A DNA stretch of 64,000 nt from Tatumella ptyseos ATCC 33301 (lineage in GTDB: Bacteria; Pseudomonadota; Gammaproteobacteria; Enterobacterales; Enterobacteriaceae): the NCBI RefSeq assembly GCF_000735525.1, contig NZ_JMPR01000008.1, positions 62,001 to 126,000 on the forward strand, written 5' to 3'. Shown in pieces: positions 28,264 through 36,520 of the stretch. Numbering within the stretch: position 1 is the stretch's first letter; each line of letters begins with the position of its first letter. The position numbers and the translations under genes were made by a program. The notes below the pieces were generated by a model, which made no database searches, was not told the DNA's origin, and was given only the letters and a program-made list of their open reading frames with translations.

Positions 28264-29497
28264 ACAATTGTCGCCAGCCACCGACGATACGTGAATAGGC
28301 GATATTCAAGCCATCAGGTGACCAGACGACAGCCTCTCCGTCAGGAGAGCGATCGGTACGGGGTGTCACCCGGCGGCAATTACCGGTCTGTACATCACAG
28401 GTCATAACGCTATTGTCACAAATAAACGCAAGGTAATCGCCAGCCGGATGCCAGTTAACCACGGAGGTGATACTGTGTTTAAGCGCCGTTATTTGAACCG
28501 GTTCCCCACCCTGCGGTGACACAGTCCATAACTGAATGATCCCTTCATCATCTGCCATCAGAAAACTGATCCTGCTGCCATCCGGGGATGTACGTAACCA
28601 GTGCCTCGGTTGCAGGGCAATGCCGCGGGAAAACGTCAGTCTGCGCTGAACAATGCCTGCCGGCGGTGAGGGCATCCGCTCAGCGGTTCCCTGCAGCGGA
28701 TAAGCTCCGGGCAGCGCATAGTCTGCGGCGGTTTCCGGCAAATCCGCAATGAAGATTTCCGGAACCTTTTCACCTTCTGCCGGGACGGTATCACCAATAA
28801 ACACCAGCGCCCGGCGCTGCCACTCACCATTTTGTTTACGGTAGCCCCGTAGACCTACCCAACTCTCTTCATAGGCGCGGCTGATTTCATCGCTGCCGGG
28901 CACAGGTTCGGAAGTCGTGGTGCTGATGAGAACGCAAAAATGGCTTCCGTTATATTCCCGCGGATGTTGCTTAGCAATAGTTACCGGATGGAGAGGCACT
29001 GCCACGCCAACATTTCGCAAATCTTCGGCCAGGGAGCGTTCATGCATCACATGATCGTTATAGGTAAAGCTCAGGTAATCCCCATCTGCATCATACATAT
29101 GGACATGACTGCCGCCACGTAATGCCCCCGGGGTAAAGGGCGGCGTAATATCGCAGGCATCCAGAGTCACCGCCTGGCCTTGTTGAATAATAACGCCTCG
29201 TCGGTGATGGAGGTCGTACTGCCACTTCTCATCGGGGTTTTCAGGGCCATGAATGCAGACGTATCGTTCCGGGAGCTGAGGACTGCAGGTGATGACACCC
29301 ACACAAGCGCCTTCAGTTGCCCGGTAAATAATCTCGGTGATACCCGTGTGAATATTCACCCGTTCAACTGTCTGGCTATTGAAAGTGGCTTCCGGGGGAC
29401 GTAAGTCAAAGACCAGCCACTGGCTGTCCGGCGTCCATACCTGAGCATTAGTTAACTGATGATGACGTTTGTCGAAGGTAAGTTGTATTTCCTGCAT
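28217..29497 (-). CDS. yidR: DUF3748 beta-propeller-like protein YidR
   Basis: A 426-residue protein (E. coli YidR 415) with TolB/WD-like repeats: NAQVWTPDSQWLVFD, RTSPDGSRISFLMADD, VNWHPAGDYLAFICD and VVWSPDGLNIAYSR mark successive blades. No signal peptide is seen, so it is predicted to be cytoplasmic. It converges on yidQ as in E. coli, but here the two reading frames overlap by 47 nt. Function unknown. Confidence 0.88.
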   Translation of the reverse strand: MQEIQLTFDKRHHQLTNAQVWTPDSQWLVFDLRPPEATFNSQTVERVNIHTGITEIIYRATEGACVGVITCSPQLPERYVCIHGPENPDEKWQYDLHHRRGVIIQQGQAVTLDACDITPPFTPGALRGGSHVHMYDADGDYLSFTYNDHVMHERSLAEDLRNVGVAVPLHPVTIAKQHPREYNGSHFCVLISTTTSEPVPGSDEISRAYEESWVGLRGYRKQNGEWQRRALVFIGDTVPAEGEKVPEIFIADLPETAADYALPGAYPLQGTAERMPSPPAGIVQRRLTFSRGIALQPRHWLRTSPDGSRISFLMADDEGIIQLWTVSPQGGEPVQITALKHSITSVVNWHPAGDYLAFICDNSVMTCDVQTGNCRRVTPRTDRSPDGEAVVWSPDGLNIAYSRIVGGWRQLFIVTGELLPVSPFAG

Positions 29498-29579
29498 TCA
29501 CCCGGGTCCACTGCATTCAGTAAGTGGAGGGAATATGCAATATTCTGCCAGCCTGTACCAGTGATAATGCCCGCTTTCT

Positions 29580-29618
29580 GCCGTTAAAAACGGAAAAACT
29601 GCCTATGGCAGTTTTCCG
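29580..29618 (-). terminator. Terminator of the downstream DUF1471 gene
   Basis: GGAAAAACTGCC (29592-29603) and GGCAGTTTTCC (29607-29617) pair around a 3-nt loop. On the minus strand this is followed by a T-rich stretch (TTTTT after CCG). It lies about 30 nt after the gene stop. Confidence 0.85.
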
Positions 29619-29645
29619 ACGATTGCATGAGCTTTGCGACAGTAC

Positions 29646-29858
29646 TTATTTGTTTAATTCCGCAGTCATATAAACGCCGTTATCAGTACGGGCACTGGTG
29701 ATGGTGTATGACGATGCACCATCAGCTTTCGCCTGAGCAGCAATGTGAGCCTGTGCACTATCCAGGGTGCTGCCGGTAGCAGAGATCATCTCAGCTGAAG
29801 CGCCAAAAGAGAGTGCGGAAAAAACAGCGGCGGTGGCTATAGTGGTTAATATTTTCAT
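29646..29858 (-). CDS. DUF1471 (BhsA/McbA/YhcN-type) periplasmic protein, copy 2
   Basis: A 70-residue secreted protein with a signal peptide ending SFGASA, followed by a single DUF1471 domain (EMISATGSTLDSAQ, KADGASSYTITSA, GVYMTAEL). The ATG at 29858 follows AAGGAATT. The family includes BhsA and McbA, linked to stress and biofilm behaviour. It lies 110 nt below a near-identical copy, so this is a recent tandem duplication. Confidence 0.85.
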   Translation of the reverse strand: MKILTTIATAAVFSALSFGASAEMISATGSTLDSAQAHIAAQAKADGASSYTITSARTDNGVYMTAELNK

Positions 29859-29966
29859 TATCAAATTCCTTCTCTGGTTATCTGTTATGTATGATGCCCG
29901 TTCCTGCCGGTGCACCTGATACCGTTCATACAGCCTCTGTTCACAGACAGAGCCGTCCCGGGGTCA

Positions 29967-30182
29967 TTACTTGTTGTTAATTTCTGCTGTCATATAAACA
30001 CCGTTATGCGTATGTGCACTGGTGATGGTGTATGACGATGCACCATCAGCTTTCGCCTGAGCAGCAATCTGAGACTGCGCACTATCGAGGGTACTGCCGG
30101 TGGCAGAAATCATTTCTGCTGAAGCCCCAAAAGATAAGGCGGATAAAGCAGCGACGGTGAATAAGGTAGCGATCGTTTTCAT
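29967..30182 (-). CDS. DUF1471 (BhsA/McbA/YhcN-type) periplasmic protein, copy 1
   Basis: A 71-residue paralogue of the next gene, identical through most of the mature domain (EMISATGSTLDSAQ shared; IAAQAKADGASSYTITSA shared) but with a different signal-peptide start and His-rich AHTHNG in place of ARTDNG. AGGAGTTAAC upstream is a good ribosome-binding site. The 296-nt gap back to yidA holds its promoter and the yidA terminator. Confidence 0.85.
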   Translation of the reverse strand: MKTIATLFTVAALSALSFGASAEMISATGSTLDSAQSQIAAQAKADGASSYTITSAHTHNGVYMTAEINNK

Positions 30183-30437
30183 TGTTAACTCCTGAATAAG
30201 TAAAACCTGATATGTAATGCGTTGATGTAATAATACCTATAGTTATTATTAGGTGGTTAACAGAAAATGCGATCTTGATCACGCAAAAACCTTTTGTGTC
30301 GCGATTTTATTTTAATTAATTGCAACGTATTAATTACATTAGGGTTCCTGAAAGTCACAATAACGAAAAAAAACGACATATCCGATGAGTACCGGATAAA
30401 GCAAACGGAGAGCGGAGAAAAACAGCCGATCGCGGGC

Positions 30438-30463
30438 AAAAAAAAGCACCCCGTAGGGTGCCT
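30438..30463 (-). terminator. Intrinsic terminator of yidA
   Basis: On the minus strand GGCACCC, a short TACG loop and GGGTGC are followed by eight Ts, 15 nt past the yidA stop. Confidence 0.92.
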
Positions 30464-30478
30464 GCCTGATCTCAGGAT

Positions 30479-31294
30479 TTATTCAGAAAGGGCCCATTTT
30501 TCAATGGCCAGGGCAACACCGTCTTCAGCATTAGACAGTGTCTGGTAACGGGCATGTTTTTTGACGATATCAATCGCATTCCCCATGGCTACCCCGCTGC
30601 CGGCGTAAGTCACCATCGCCAGATCATTTTCGTGATCACCAATCGCCATCACTTCATCCGCTGAAATCCCGAGTAACTCAGCCAGCTTACGAACCCCCTC
30701 TCCCTTATTGACCTGTTTGTTGAGAATTTCGAGGTAGAACGGGGAGCTTTTCAGGACGGTATAGTTTTCTACGATCTCTGCCGGTAACCGGGCAATCGCT
30801 TCATCGAGGATTTCAGGTTCATCCACCATCATCAGTTTCGGAAAACGTAATTCAGGATCCATCTCTTCCACAGCACGGTAGCGTAACGGTATTCCCGTCA
30901 GAGAAACCTCATGTACCGTATATTTGCTGATATCTTTGTCGGGAGTATAAAGATGTGTTTTATCCAGCGCCTGGAAGTGGACTCCCAGTTCTCCGGAAAG
31001 CTGCGCAAACCGGAGATAATCGTCATGTTCCAGAGTCACCTCGGCAACACAGCTGCCATCTTCGGCGCGCTGTACCAGTGCCCCGTTGTAACTGATACAA
31101 AACTGCCCGGGTTTATCCAGTCCCAGCTCTGCAATATACCGCTGAATACCAATATAGGGCCTGCCCGAAGCCAGTACGACAGTGATCCCCCGGGCCTGAG
31201 CCTTGTGGATAGCCGATTTTACGGCGGGGCTTATCTGATGGTCCGGAGTCAGCAGAGTGCCATCCATATCAATTGCTATCAGTCTGATTGCCAT
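30479..31294 (-). CDS. yidA: HAD-family sugar phosphatase YidA
   Basis: A 271-residue Cof-type phosphatase (E. coli 270). Motif I DMDGTLL at about 8-14 holds the nucleophilic Asp, motif II is LASGRP, and the C-terminal IGDHENDLAMV supplies the metal-binding Asp residues. It hydrolyses sugar phosphates and other small phosphoesters. In E. coli it directly follows gyrB; here the fimbrial region lies between. Confidence 0.96.
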   Translation of the reverse strand: MAIRLIAIDMDGTLLTPDHQISPAVKSAIHKAQARGITVVLASGRPYIGIQRYIAELGLDKPGQFCISYNGALVQRAEDGSCVAEVTLEHDDYLRFAQLSGELGVHFQALDKTHLYTPDKDISKYTVHEVSLTGIPLRYRAVEEMDPELRFPKLMMVDEPEILDEAIARLPAEIVENYTVLKSSPFYLEILNKQVNKGEGVRKLAELLGISADEVMAIGDHENDLAMVTYAGSGVAMGNAIDIVKKHARYQTLSNAEDGVALAIEKWALSE

Positions 31295-32661
31295 AACGTC
31301 TCCGGAAATAATGAATAGTCCGCTGATGCTACCCTTTTTTACTGAATACTGACTACTGTTTCTATATCAACTGTGATCTGTGCCGTTTATTCAGTATCGG
31401 TGCAGAGCGGAAGGTTCGTCTTTTATTTCTCTCAGTGGACAAGGGAACACGGCCCCGTAGCCTGAGATGCTTGTGTTGCCTGCTTATCCTTAAGTGCGGG
31501 GTTTATTGAAGTATTCTGTGCTAACCGTACTGTGCCCACCTAAATAACAGGCCAGATATAAATTCTGACCACCCCAAACGCGCAGGAGACCTTCTGAATC
31601 AGGTGTTCTTACTGTCAGCCGTAAACAAGCAGCGTCGCATGATATGAAAAACACCGGGCTGCCCTGCTTCGTCAGGAGCTACCGCAAACAGCCAACACAC
31701 TGAGTAAGTGACGACGCTTATTGAGTCCGTGGTGTGATCTTTGGTCATTGGCGATGGCTGCAGGTGATACCCGTTATCGCTCGTCGCTCTCTGCTTACCT
31801 ATCTGGCGGATAAACGGCAACAGACAGCCATCCCCCTTTACAATGAGGGGTTTCCTGATGCTGGCGTACTCCCTGTAACCGTTAATAAAGATCCACCCGA
31901 AGCACTCTGGTGATCCGTATGCAGGGAGTGCCTACCGGTGCAGTGCCCGGTGTTAACGGGAATGACTCCGCGGGGAATACCCCCATTTCTGACGCACCAG
32001 ATATTAAAGTATCGTTAATTCATGGTTAAATTTCTGAATTTAACTTAAACGCTTAATAAACAGCCACAGCAAATGAAATGTTTTTTTTCGTGATAAATTA
32101 TCTTTCCTAATGTGTTCCGAGCCTGCTTTTATCTGCCCCTTCATTTTGTGACCAATTGTTTCCACATGATTCGTAATGTTTTTTTTGGCCTTACTCAACC
32201 TTTACAATCGAATGCACCGATCAATACGTAATTATCCTATAGTCATAGACTATCAAATAGCCACAATTGATCGGTATTGACGAACGCAGGAATATAGCGA
32301 TAATCAGCACCCATCAGTTTTCAGGAAAGAAACCGCTTTCCAATTATTAGTAATTTTTAAACGCATAATAAGTCAGAAAGTCACTTAATAACGTCAGTTA
32401 TAAGGATTTTTAACAGTGGCCGGGGTCCGTACAGGATATGGATATTCAGAAGTAAAACATCTGACTTTTTGTATTTAAAAAAAACGAATGCCGATCCTGA
32501 GAAATATTTAATTCTGTCAGCGGCATCTGTTTATGACTCTGGTTTCTTTTTTATTTCTTTAAATACTCTGATGATGAGGGAATGAATGTTTCATTATTTT
32601 TCATCATCAGTAACTGACTCATTAGCCGGGTTTATATCCCGGGAAACGCGGGTGACTTTTT
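31295..32661. other. Gene-poor region between yidA and the fimbrial operon
   Basis: 1,367 nt with no convincing gene. The left half (31295-32000) has normal composition and a 62-codon plus-strand frame ending at the TGA near 31912 (HWRWLQVIPVIARR; TAIPLYNEGFPDAG) that reads like a gene remnant with no start. The right half (32000-32660) is A+T-rich with T-runs and probably holds the fimbrial promoter. No insertion-sequence ends or target duplications were seen. Confidence 0.45.
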
Positions 32662-33423
32662 ATGAAACTTTTTAATTACCTTTCAGCTTTTACCGGCATT
32701 TGTTTTCTTTCTCTCGGCATGGTGTCTTCTGCCTCCGCCACACCGGTTATCGGTATCGGCAGCATGTACGATGTCCTGATGCCCGGCACACAAAGCATGA
32801 CCAAACGCATTTATAACACCGGGGACTCAACAGCCTTTGTCCGTGTCGGAATACTGGAAATCCACCCGGGTAATAATACGGACCCGGATGAGAAACCCCA
32901 GAAAGAAGTGTCCGGCAAAACGCTTGAGCAGGACCGGCTGATTGTCACGCCACAGCGCCTGATTATCCCGCCCGGGGGATTCCAGGCAGTACGGATCCTC
33001 TGGCCCGGCAGCCGTGATACCGAACGCTATTTCCGGGTCAGGTTTACCCCGGTAATGCCGGAAGCCGATGACAGTTTCGGACTGAATAAGGAAGCAGCCA
33101 GTGAGTACCGTAAAAATACACTGCATGCCGGACTGAATGTCCTGACCGGTTACGGGACCATTGTGATTGTTCAGCCTGACAAACCGGTGTTTAACTCCGA
33201 AATAAATAATTTACCTTCCGGTGACATTATTGTCAGCAATAAAGGGAATGCCACCGTATCGCTGGATAATATCCGTCAGTGTAAATCCGCAAATACAGAC
33301 TGCGGTGCCGTCACCCGGGAATTTGTTCTCCCCGGAAAGACGAAGACGCTGAAAAAGAAAACCGGCTATAAAACTAATTTCACTCTTATCGAGGGAAATA
33401 ACAAACGGGCGTTAAGTTATTAA
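32662..33423 (+). CDS. CS1/CFA-I-type fimbrial periplasmic chaperone
   Basis: A 253-residue secreted protein with a signal peptide ending SSASA. The conserved IYNTGDSTAFVRVGILEIHPG and TPQRLIIPPGGFQAVRILWPG segments form the first immunoglobulin-like domain of the alternate-chaperone family (CfaA/CooB/CblB) used by alpha (class 5) fimbriae. CfaA is about 238 residues. It is the first gene of a chaperone-pilin-usher-tip operon in the same order as cfaABCE. It would cap pilin subunits in the periplasm by donor-strand complementation. Confidence 0.85.
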   Translation: MKLFNYLSAFTGICFLSLGMVSSASATPVIGIGSMYDVLMPGTQSMTKRIYNTGDSTAFVRVGILEIHPGNNTDPDEKPQKEVSGKTLEQDRLIVTPQRLIIPPGGFQAVRILWPGSRDTERYFRVRFTPVMPEADDSFGLNKEAASEYRKNTLHAGLNVLTGYGTIVIVQPDKPVFNSEINNLPSGDIIVSNKGNATVSLDNIRQCKSANTDCGAVTREFVLPGKTKTLKKKTGYKTNFTLIEGNNKRALSY

Positions 33424-33504
33424 CCCCCGGCAAAAGTTAAGTCTCCCTTTACTTAACATCTCAGATATTACGTGTATTAACTTTAACCTTAAGGAATCAT
33501 TACT

Positions 33505-34029
33505 ATGAAATTCAACTTTTCTGCCCTGAATAAGTCCCTGGCCACCGCACTGGTTTCCTGCGCAATCCTGGGCGGCGCTGCGGCTCATGCCGCTGACTCA
33601 CAGAGCTACACCATCAACCTGTCTGCCACTGTGCCGGCCGACAGCTTCCAGGTGATCCCGGTCGACTCAGGCTGGATTGACCAGACCCAGACCATGGGCT
33701 ACGACATTGCAACCAGCAAACTTCAGTCTTTCGAAAAACAGTTCCAGTACAAAAACACCGCGGGCGCTATCCAGGCCTCACTGACCGGTAACCTGAATAC
33801 CGACGGTAAACCGCAGCTGTCTAACGGTACTGACGTCATTCCTCTGGCGGTGAAGTTTAATAATGTCGCGCTCAGCCAGACGGCCACCACCGTGGTCAGC
33901 GAAAGTGCGGCCAAAGCGGGCGGACGTACAGCACTGAATATCTCGCAGGACGATGATAAAGCCCTGACAGTGAACGGTTCTTTCACCGGCAGTGTTGCCA
34001 TGATTTTTGAGCCGGTTGTTGCCGAATAA
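33505..34029 (+). CDS. CS1-type (alpha) major fimbrial subunit
   Basis: A 174-residue pilin with a signal peptide ending AAAHA. Mature ADSQSYTINLSATVPADSF resembles the N-terminal donor strand of CfaB/CooA pilins, and the C terminus SFTGSVAMIFEPV matches their last beta strand. There are no cysteines in the mature part, as usual in this class. AAGGAATC lies upstream of the ATG. An intrinsic terminator follows 30 nt after the stop, which would raise pilin above usher expression. Confidence 0.85.
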   Translation: MKFNFSALNKSLATALVSCAILGGAAAHAADSQSYTINLSATVPADSFQVIPVDSGWIDQTQTMGYDIATSKLQSFEKQFQYKNTAGAIQASLTGNLNTDGKPQLSNGTDVIPLAVKFNNVALSQTATTVVSESAAKAGGRTALNISQDDDKALTVNGSFTGSVAMIFEPVVAE

Positions 34030-34054
34030 GGCTGTCTCTCTGCCCTAACCTGAC

Positions 34055-34087
34055 GGAGGCTGCCATCATATTGTGGCAGCTTTTTTT
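34055..34087 (+). terminator. Intrinsic terminator/attenuator between pilin and usher
   Basis: GCTGCCA (34059-34065), an 8-nt loop and TGGCAGC (34074-34080) are followed by seven Ts (34081-34087), and the usher ATG starts at the next base. GGAGG (34055-34059) is the only Shine-Dalgarno-like sequence for the usher and is one side of this hairpin; folding would place it about 7-8 nt from the ATG. Most transcripts should stop here after the pilin. Confidence 0.85.
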
Positions 34088-36520
34088 ATGAAAAAACATT
34101 TTCTCGTCCTGACTCTGTTGCCCCTGATGTATCCCCTGACGGCACCGGCTGAAGATATGATGCTGGCCGTCAATATGCGCGGCCTGCCCGAAGACTTCAG
34201 GCAGTATTTTTATGATGCCGAGCTGGTTGTGCAGGTTTACCTGAACGATACCCGCTTATTTGATGCTGCAGTCTCGCTGAGAAAAAACGGAGACATCCGC
34301 CTGCTTCGTACGTTTGACGATGCCGAAGATACTGACCCGGAGACCCGGGCACTCTGGACCGGCGTACTGAAACAGGGCGTCCCGACGGGAAAATGCCGGA
34401 AAGACTGCCCGTCCGGTCTGATGGAAGTCCAGTACCGGCTGGATAACTCGGTCCTGAAACTTTACACCGCAGACTATGAAACCTCCCGGGCAGGAAGTGC
34501 CTATATCGGCATGCCGGAAGATACCCCCGGCGGCATGATTATGTACAACGACATGTCATTAAGCAGTTCCGGATCGCTGCGCAGCTGGGGAATAAACTCC
34601 TCCCTGACCGCGTCTTTTGCCGGCTGGAGCCAGAGAGCCTCTTTTCAGTCTTCGGGCACCGACGGCAGTTACCGGTACAGCAGTTCCGGTCTGTATGAGC
34701 TGTTTACCCAGAAAGAACTTCAGGGCAGCTTTGTCCGGCTGGGCCTGTTTTCCCCGGACAGTGATAACGGCAATGTGCAGACCTCCGGTTTCGGCTATGA
34801 CACCGTGGCGGGAGCGATGTGGGGAACCTCTGACACCCTGCTGGTCAGTACGGACAGCGTCAGTGCCTGGCCGGTCTATGTCACCGGACGCAACCAGTCA
34901 GTCGCGGAAGTCTGGCGCGACGGCCGGCTGATCCACACCCAGCAGTTACAGGCCGGCGTGCAGGCGCTCGACACCCGCCAGCTGCCGGGCGGTATCTATG
35001 ATATCACCATCAAAATTATCGAAAACGGTCAGACGACCGACACACAGCAGGCCCAGATCTACAAACCCCAGGGATGGAGTGACCCGAACCGCCGCTGGCG
35101 CATGACGTTGTGGGGCGGCCAGCGCAGAACGCTGGCGACCGGCGATACCGGCACAGGCCGGGAGACCCCCTTTGCCGCCGGCGGCGGTATCGACGTACTG
35201 GCACACCCCCGCGCGATCCTCGGCGTCAGCACGGCGGTCACAGAGAAAGAACAGCAGGTCAGAACCCGGGCGAATATCACCCTTTCGCCGGATGACACCC
35301 TGTTCGCCCAGTACACCCTGGGTAATCTGGAATATCAGGCGAACCGGAATACCGATATCCGCTATTACCGCAATATTCCCGGCGGCGGCTCGGCCAGCCT
35401 GTTCTGGCGTTCAACCACGACAGATGTTTATGGTCACAGAACCGCGTCACGCCAGCAGGGCGATACCTGGGGCAGCAGCCTGTCGCTGCGGATGCCCTGG
35501 TCAACCTCCCTTATCGTGAACGGGCAGTATATGAATACCGCCTGGCGCCGCGGGGTGGGGACCGATGTCTCTGTGACCACCCTGGCCACTGTGGCCGGGC
35601 ATGATATGAATTTCAGGGTAAGCGCCTACGACACGCCGGGCTTTAACAGCCAGCGCCGCGACCACGGTGTGTCATTCGGTGTCAGCCTCTCGCTGGCCCC
35701 TGCGGCCCGTCATACCGTGTCGGCGGAAACCGGCATGAGCGGGAACCAGGGCTATTCCAGCCTGAACTATCAGTGGCAGCCGGGGGACAACAGCAGCCTC
35801 CGCTCACTGGGCGGCGGGGTGTCATACAGTCCGCAGAATACCGTCTTCAGCGGTAACGCCACTGTCGATACCCCGTTCGTCAGCGGGGATGCCTACGTGC
35901 AGCATAACACGCAGGGAAGTTCCAATACCGCCGGCGGCAACCTGAGCCAGGTACTGGTGATGGGGGGAGGCAAAGTGGCCTCCGCGAACGGTAATGCCAG
36001 CCGCAGCATGGAATCCGCACTGATTGTGGATGTGGATACCGAGGATGACACCACCGGTATCATCGCCTCCGGGACCTCGGCCGAAACGCGGCTGAAGCCG
36101 GGTCGTAACATCGTGCCGGCAGAGCTGTGGAAAAAGGATACGGTGCAGTTTTCGGCCAGCGGCGGGGAAAGCGTGCAGGTCTTCCCGTCGCAGGAAAGCA
36201 TGCAAATGAGACGCGGTAGTGTGAAATATATCAGTGTGAAAGCAGTGAAAACGTTCACCGTGGTCGGGATGTTACTGGACACGCAGGGAGAAGTCCTGAA
36301 AAACCGCTATGTGAGCAGTGATGTCTCCGGCGGCATTATCAATGCCGAAGGGGTACTGACACTGGACTCCGGGGTGACCAACCGGATGCTGAGCATCAGA
36401 GCGGAAAAAGGCCAGCCGGCCCTGCAGTGCGAACTTCCGGCGGGAATGGACAAAACGAAGAAGGTGCAGTTTATCAGCACCGTCGCGTGCCGGGCAGCCG
36501 GCACAGGAGAACATAAATGA
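34088..36520 (+). CDS. CS1/CFA-I-type outer-membrane usher
   Basis: An 810-residue outer-membrane assembly platform. A signal peptide ends near TAPAE, followed by an N-terminal domain, a large beta-barrel region rich in Gly, Ser and aromatic residues, a plug-like portion around residues 230-330, and C-terminal Ig-like domains. It resembles the CfaC/CooC/CblC class (about 870 residues) rather than PapC. The ATG at 34088 directly follows a terminator T-tract; a GTG at 34073 inside that hairpin is a less likely start. Its stop overlaps the adhesin start in ATGA. Confidence 0.85.
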   Translation: MKKHFLVLTLLPLMYPLTAPAEDMMLAVNMRGLPEDFRQYFYDAELVVQVYLNDTRLFDAAVSLRKNGDIRLLRTFDDAEDTDPETRALWTGVLKQGVPTGKCRKDCPSGLMEVQYRLDNSVLKLYTADYETSRAGSAYIGMPEDTPGGMIMYNDMSLSSSGSLRSWGINSSLTASFAGWSQRASFQSSGTDGSYRYSSSGLYELFTQKELQGSFVRLGLFSPDSDNGNVQTSGFGYDTVAGAMWGTSDTLLVSTDSVSAWPVYVTGRNQSVAEVWRDGRLIHTQQLQAGVQALDTRQLPGGIYDITIKIIENGQTTDTQQAQIYKPQGWSDPNRRWRMTLWGGQRRTLATGDTGTGRETPFAAGGGIDVLAHPRAILGVSTAVTEKEQQVRTRANITLSPDDTLFAQYTLGNLEYQANRNTDIRYYRNIPGGGSASLFWRSTTTDVYGHRTASRQQGDTWGSSLSLRMPWSTSLIVNGQYMNTAWRRGVGTDVSVTTLATVAGHDMNFRVSAYDTPGFNSQRRDHGVSFGVSLSLAPAARHTVSAETGMSGNQGYSSLNYQWQPGDNSSLRSLGGGVSYSPQNTVFSGNATVDTPFVSGDAYVQHNTQGSSNTAGGNLSQVLVMGGGKVASANGNASRSMESALIVDVDTEDDTTGIIASGTSAETRLKPGRNIVPAELWKKDTVQFSASGGESVQVFPSQESMQMRRGSVKYISVKAVKTFTVVGMLLDTQGEVLKNRYVSSDVSGGIINAEGVLTLDSGVTNRMLSIRAEKGQPALQCELPAGMDKTKKVQFISTVACRAAGTGEHK

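Noticed and set aside
31599-31820. 73-residue minus-strand frame in the gene-poor region
   Set aside because: No recognised family, no Shine-Dalgarno sequence, and it lies opposite the better-looking remnant frame.
31295-32661. Insertion sequence next to the fimbrial operon
   Set aside because: No terminal inverted repeats, target duplication or transposase motif could be seen.
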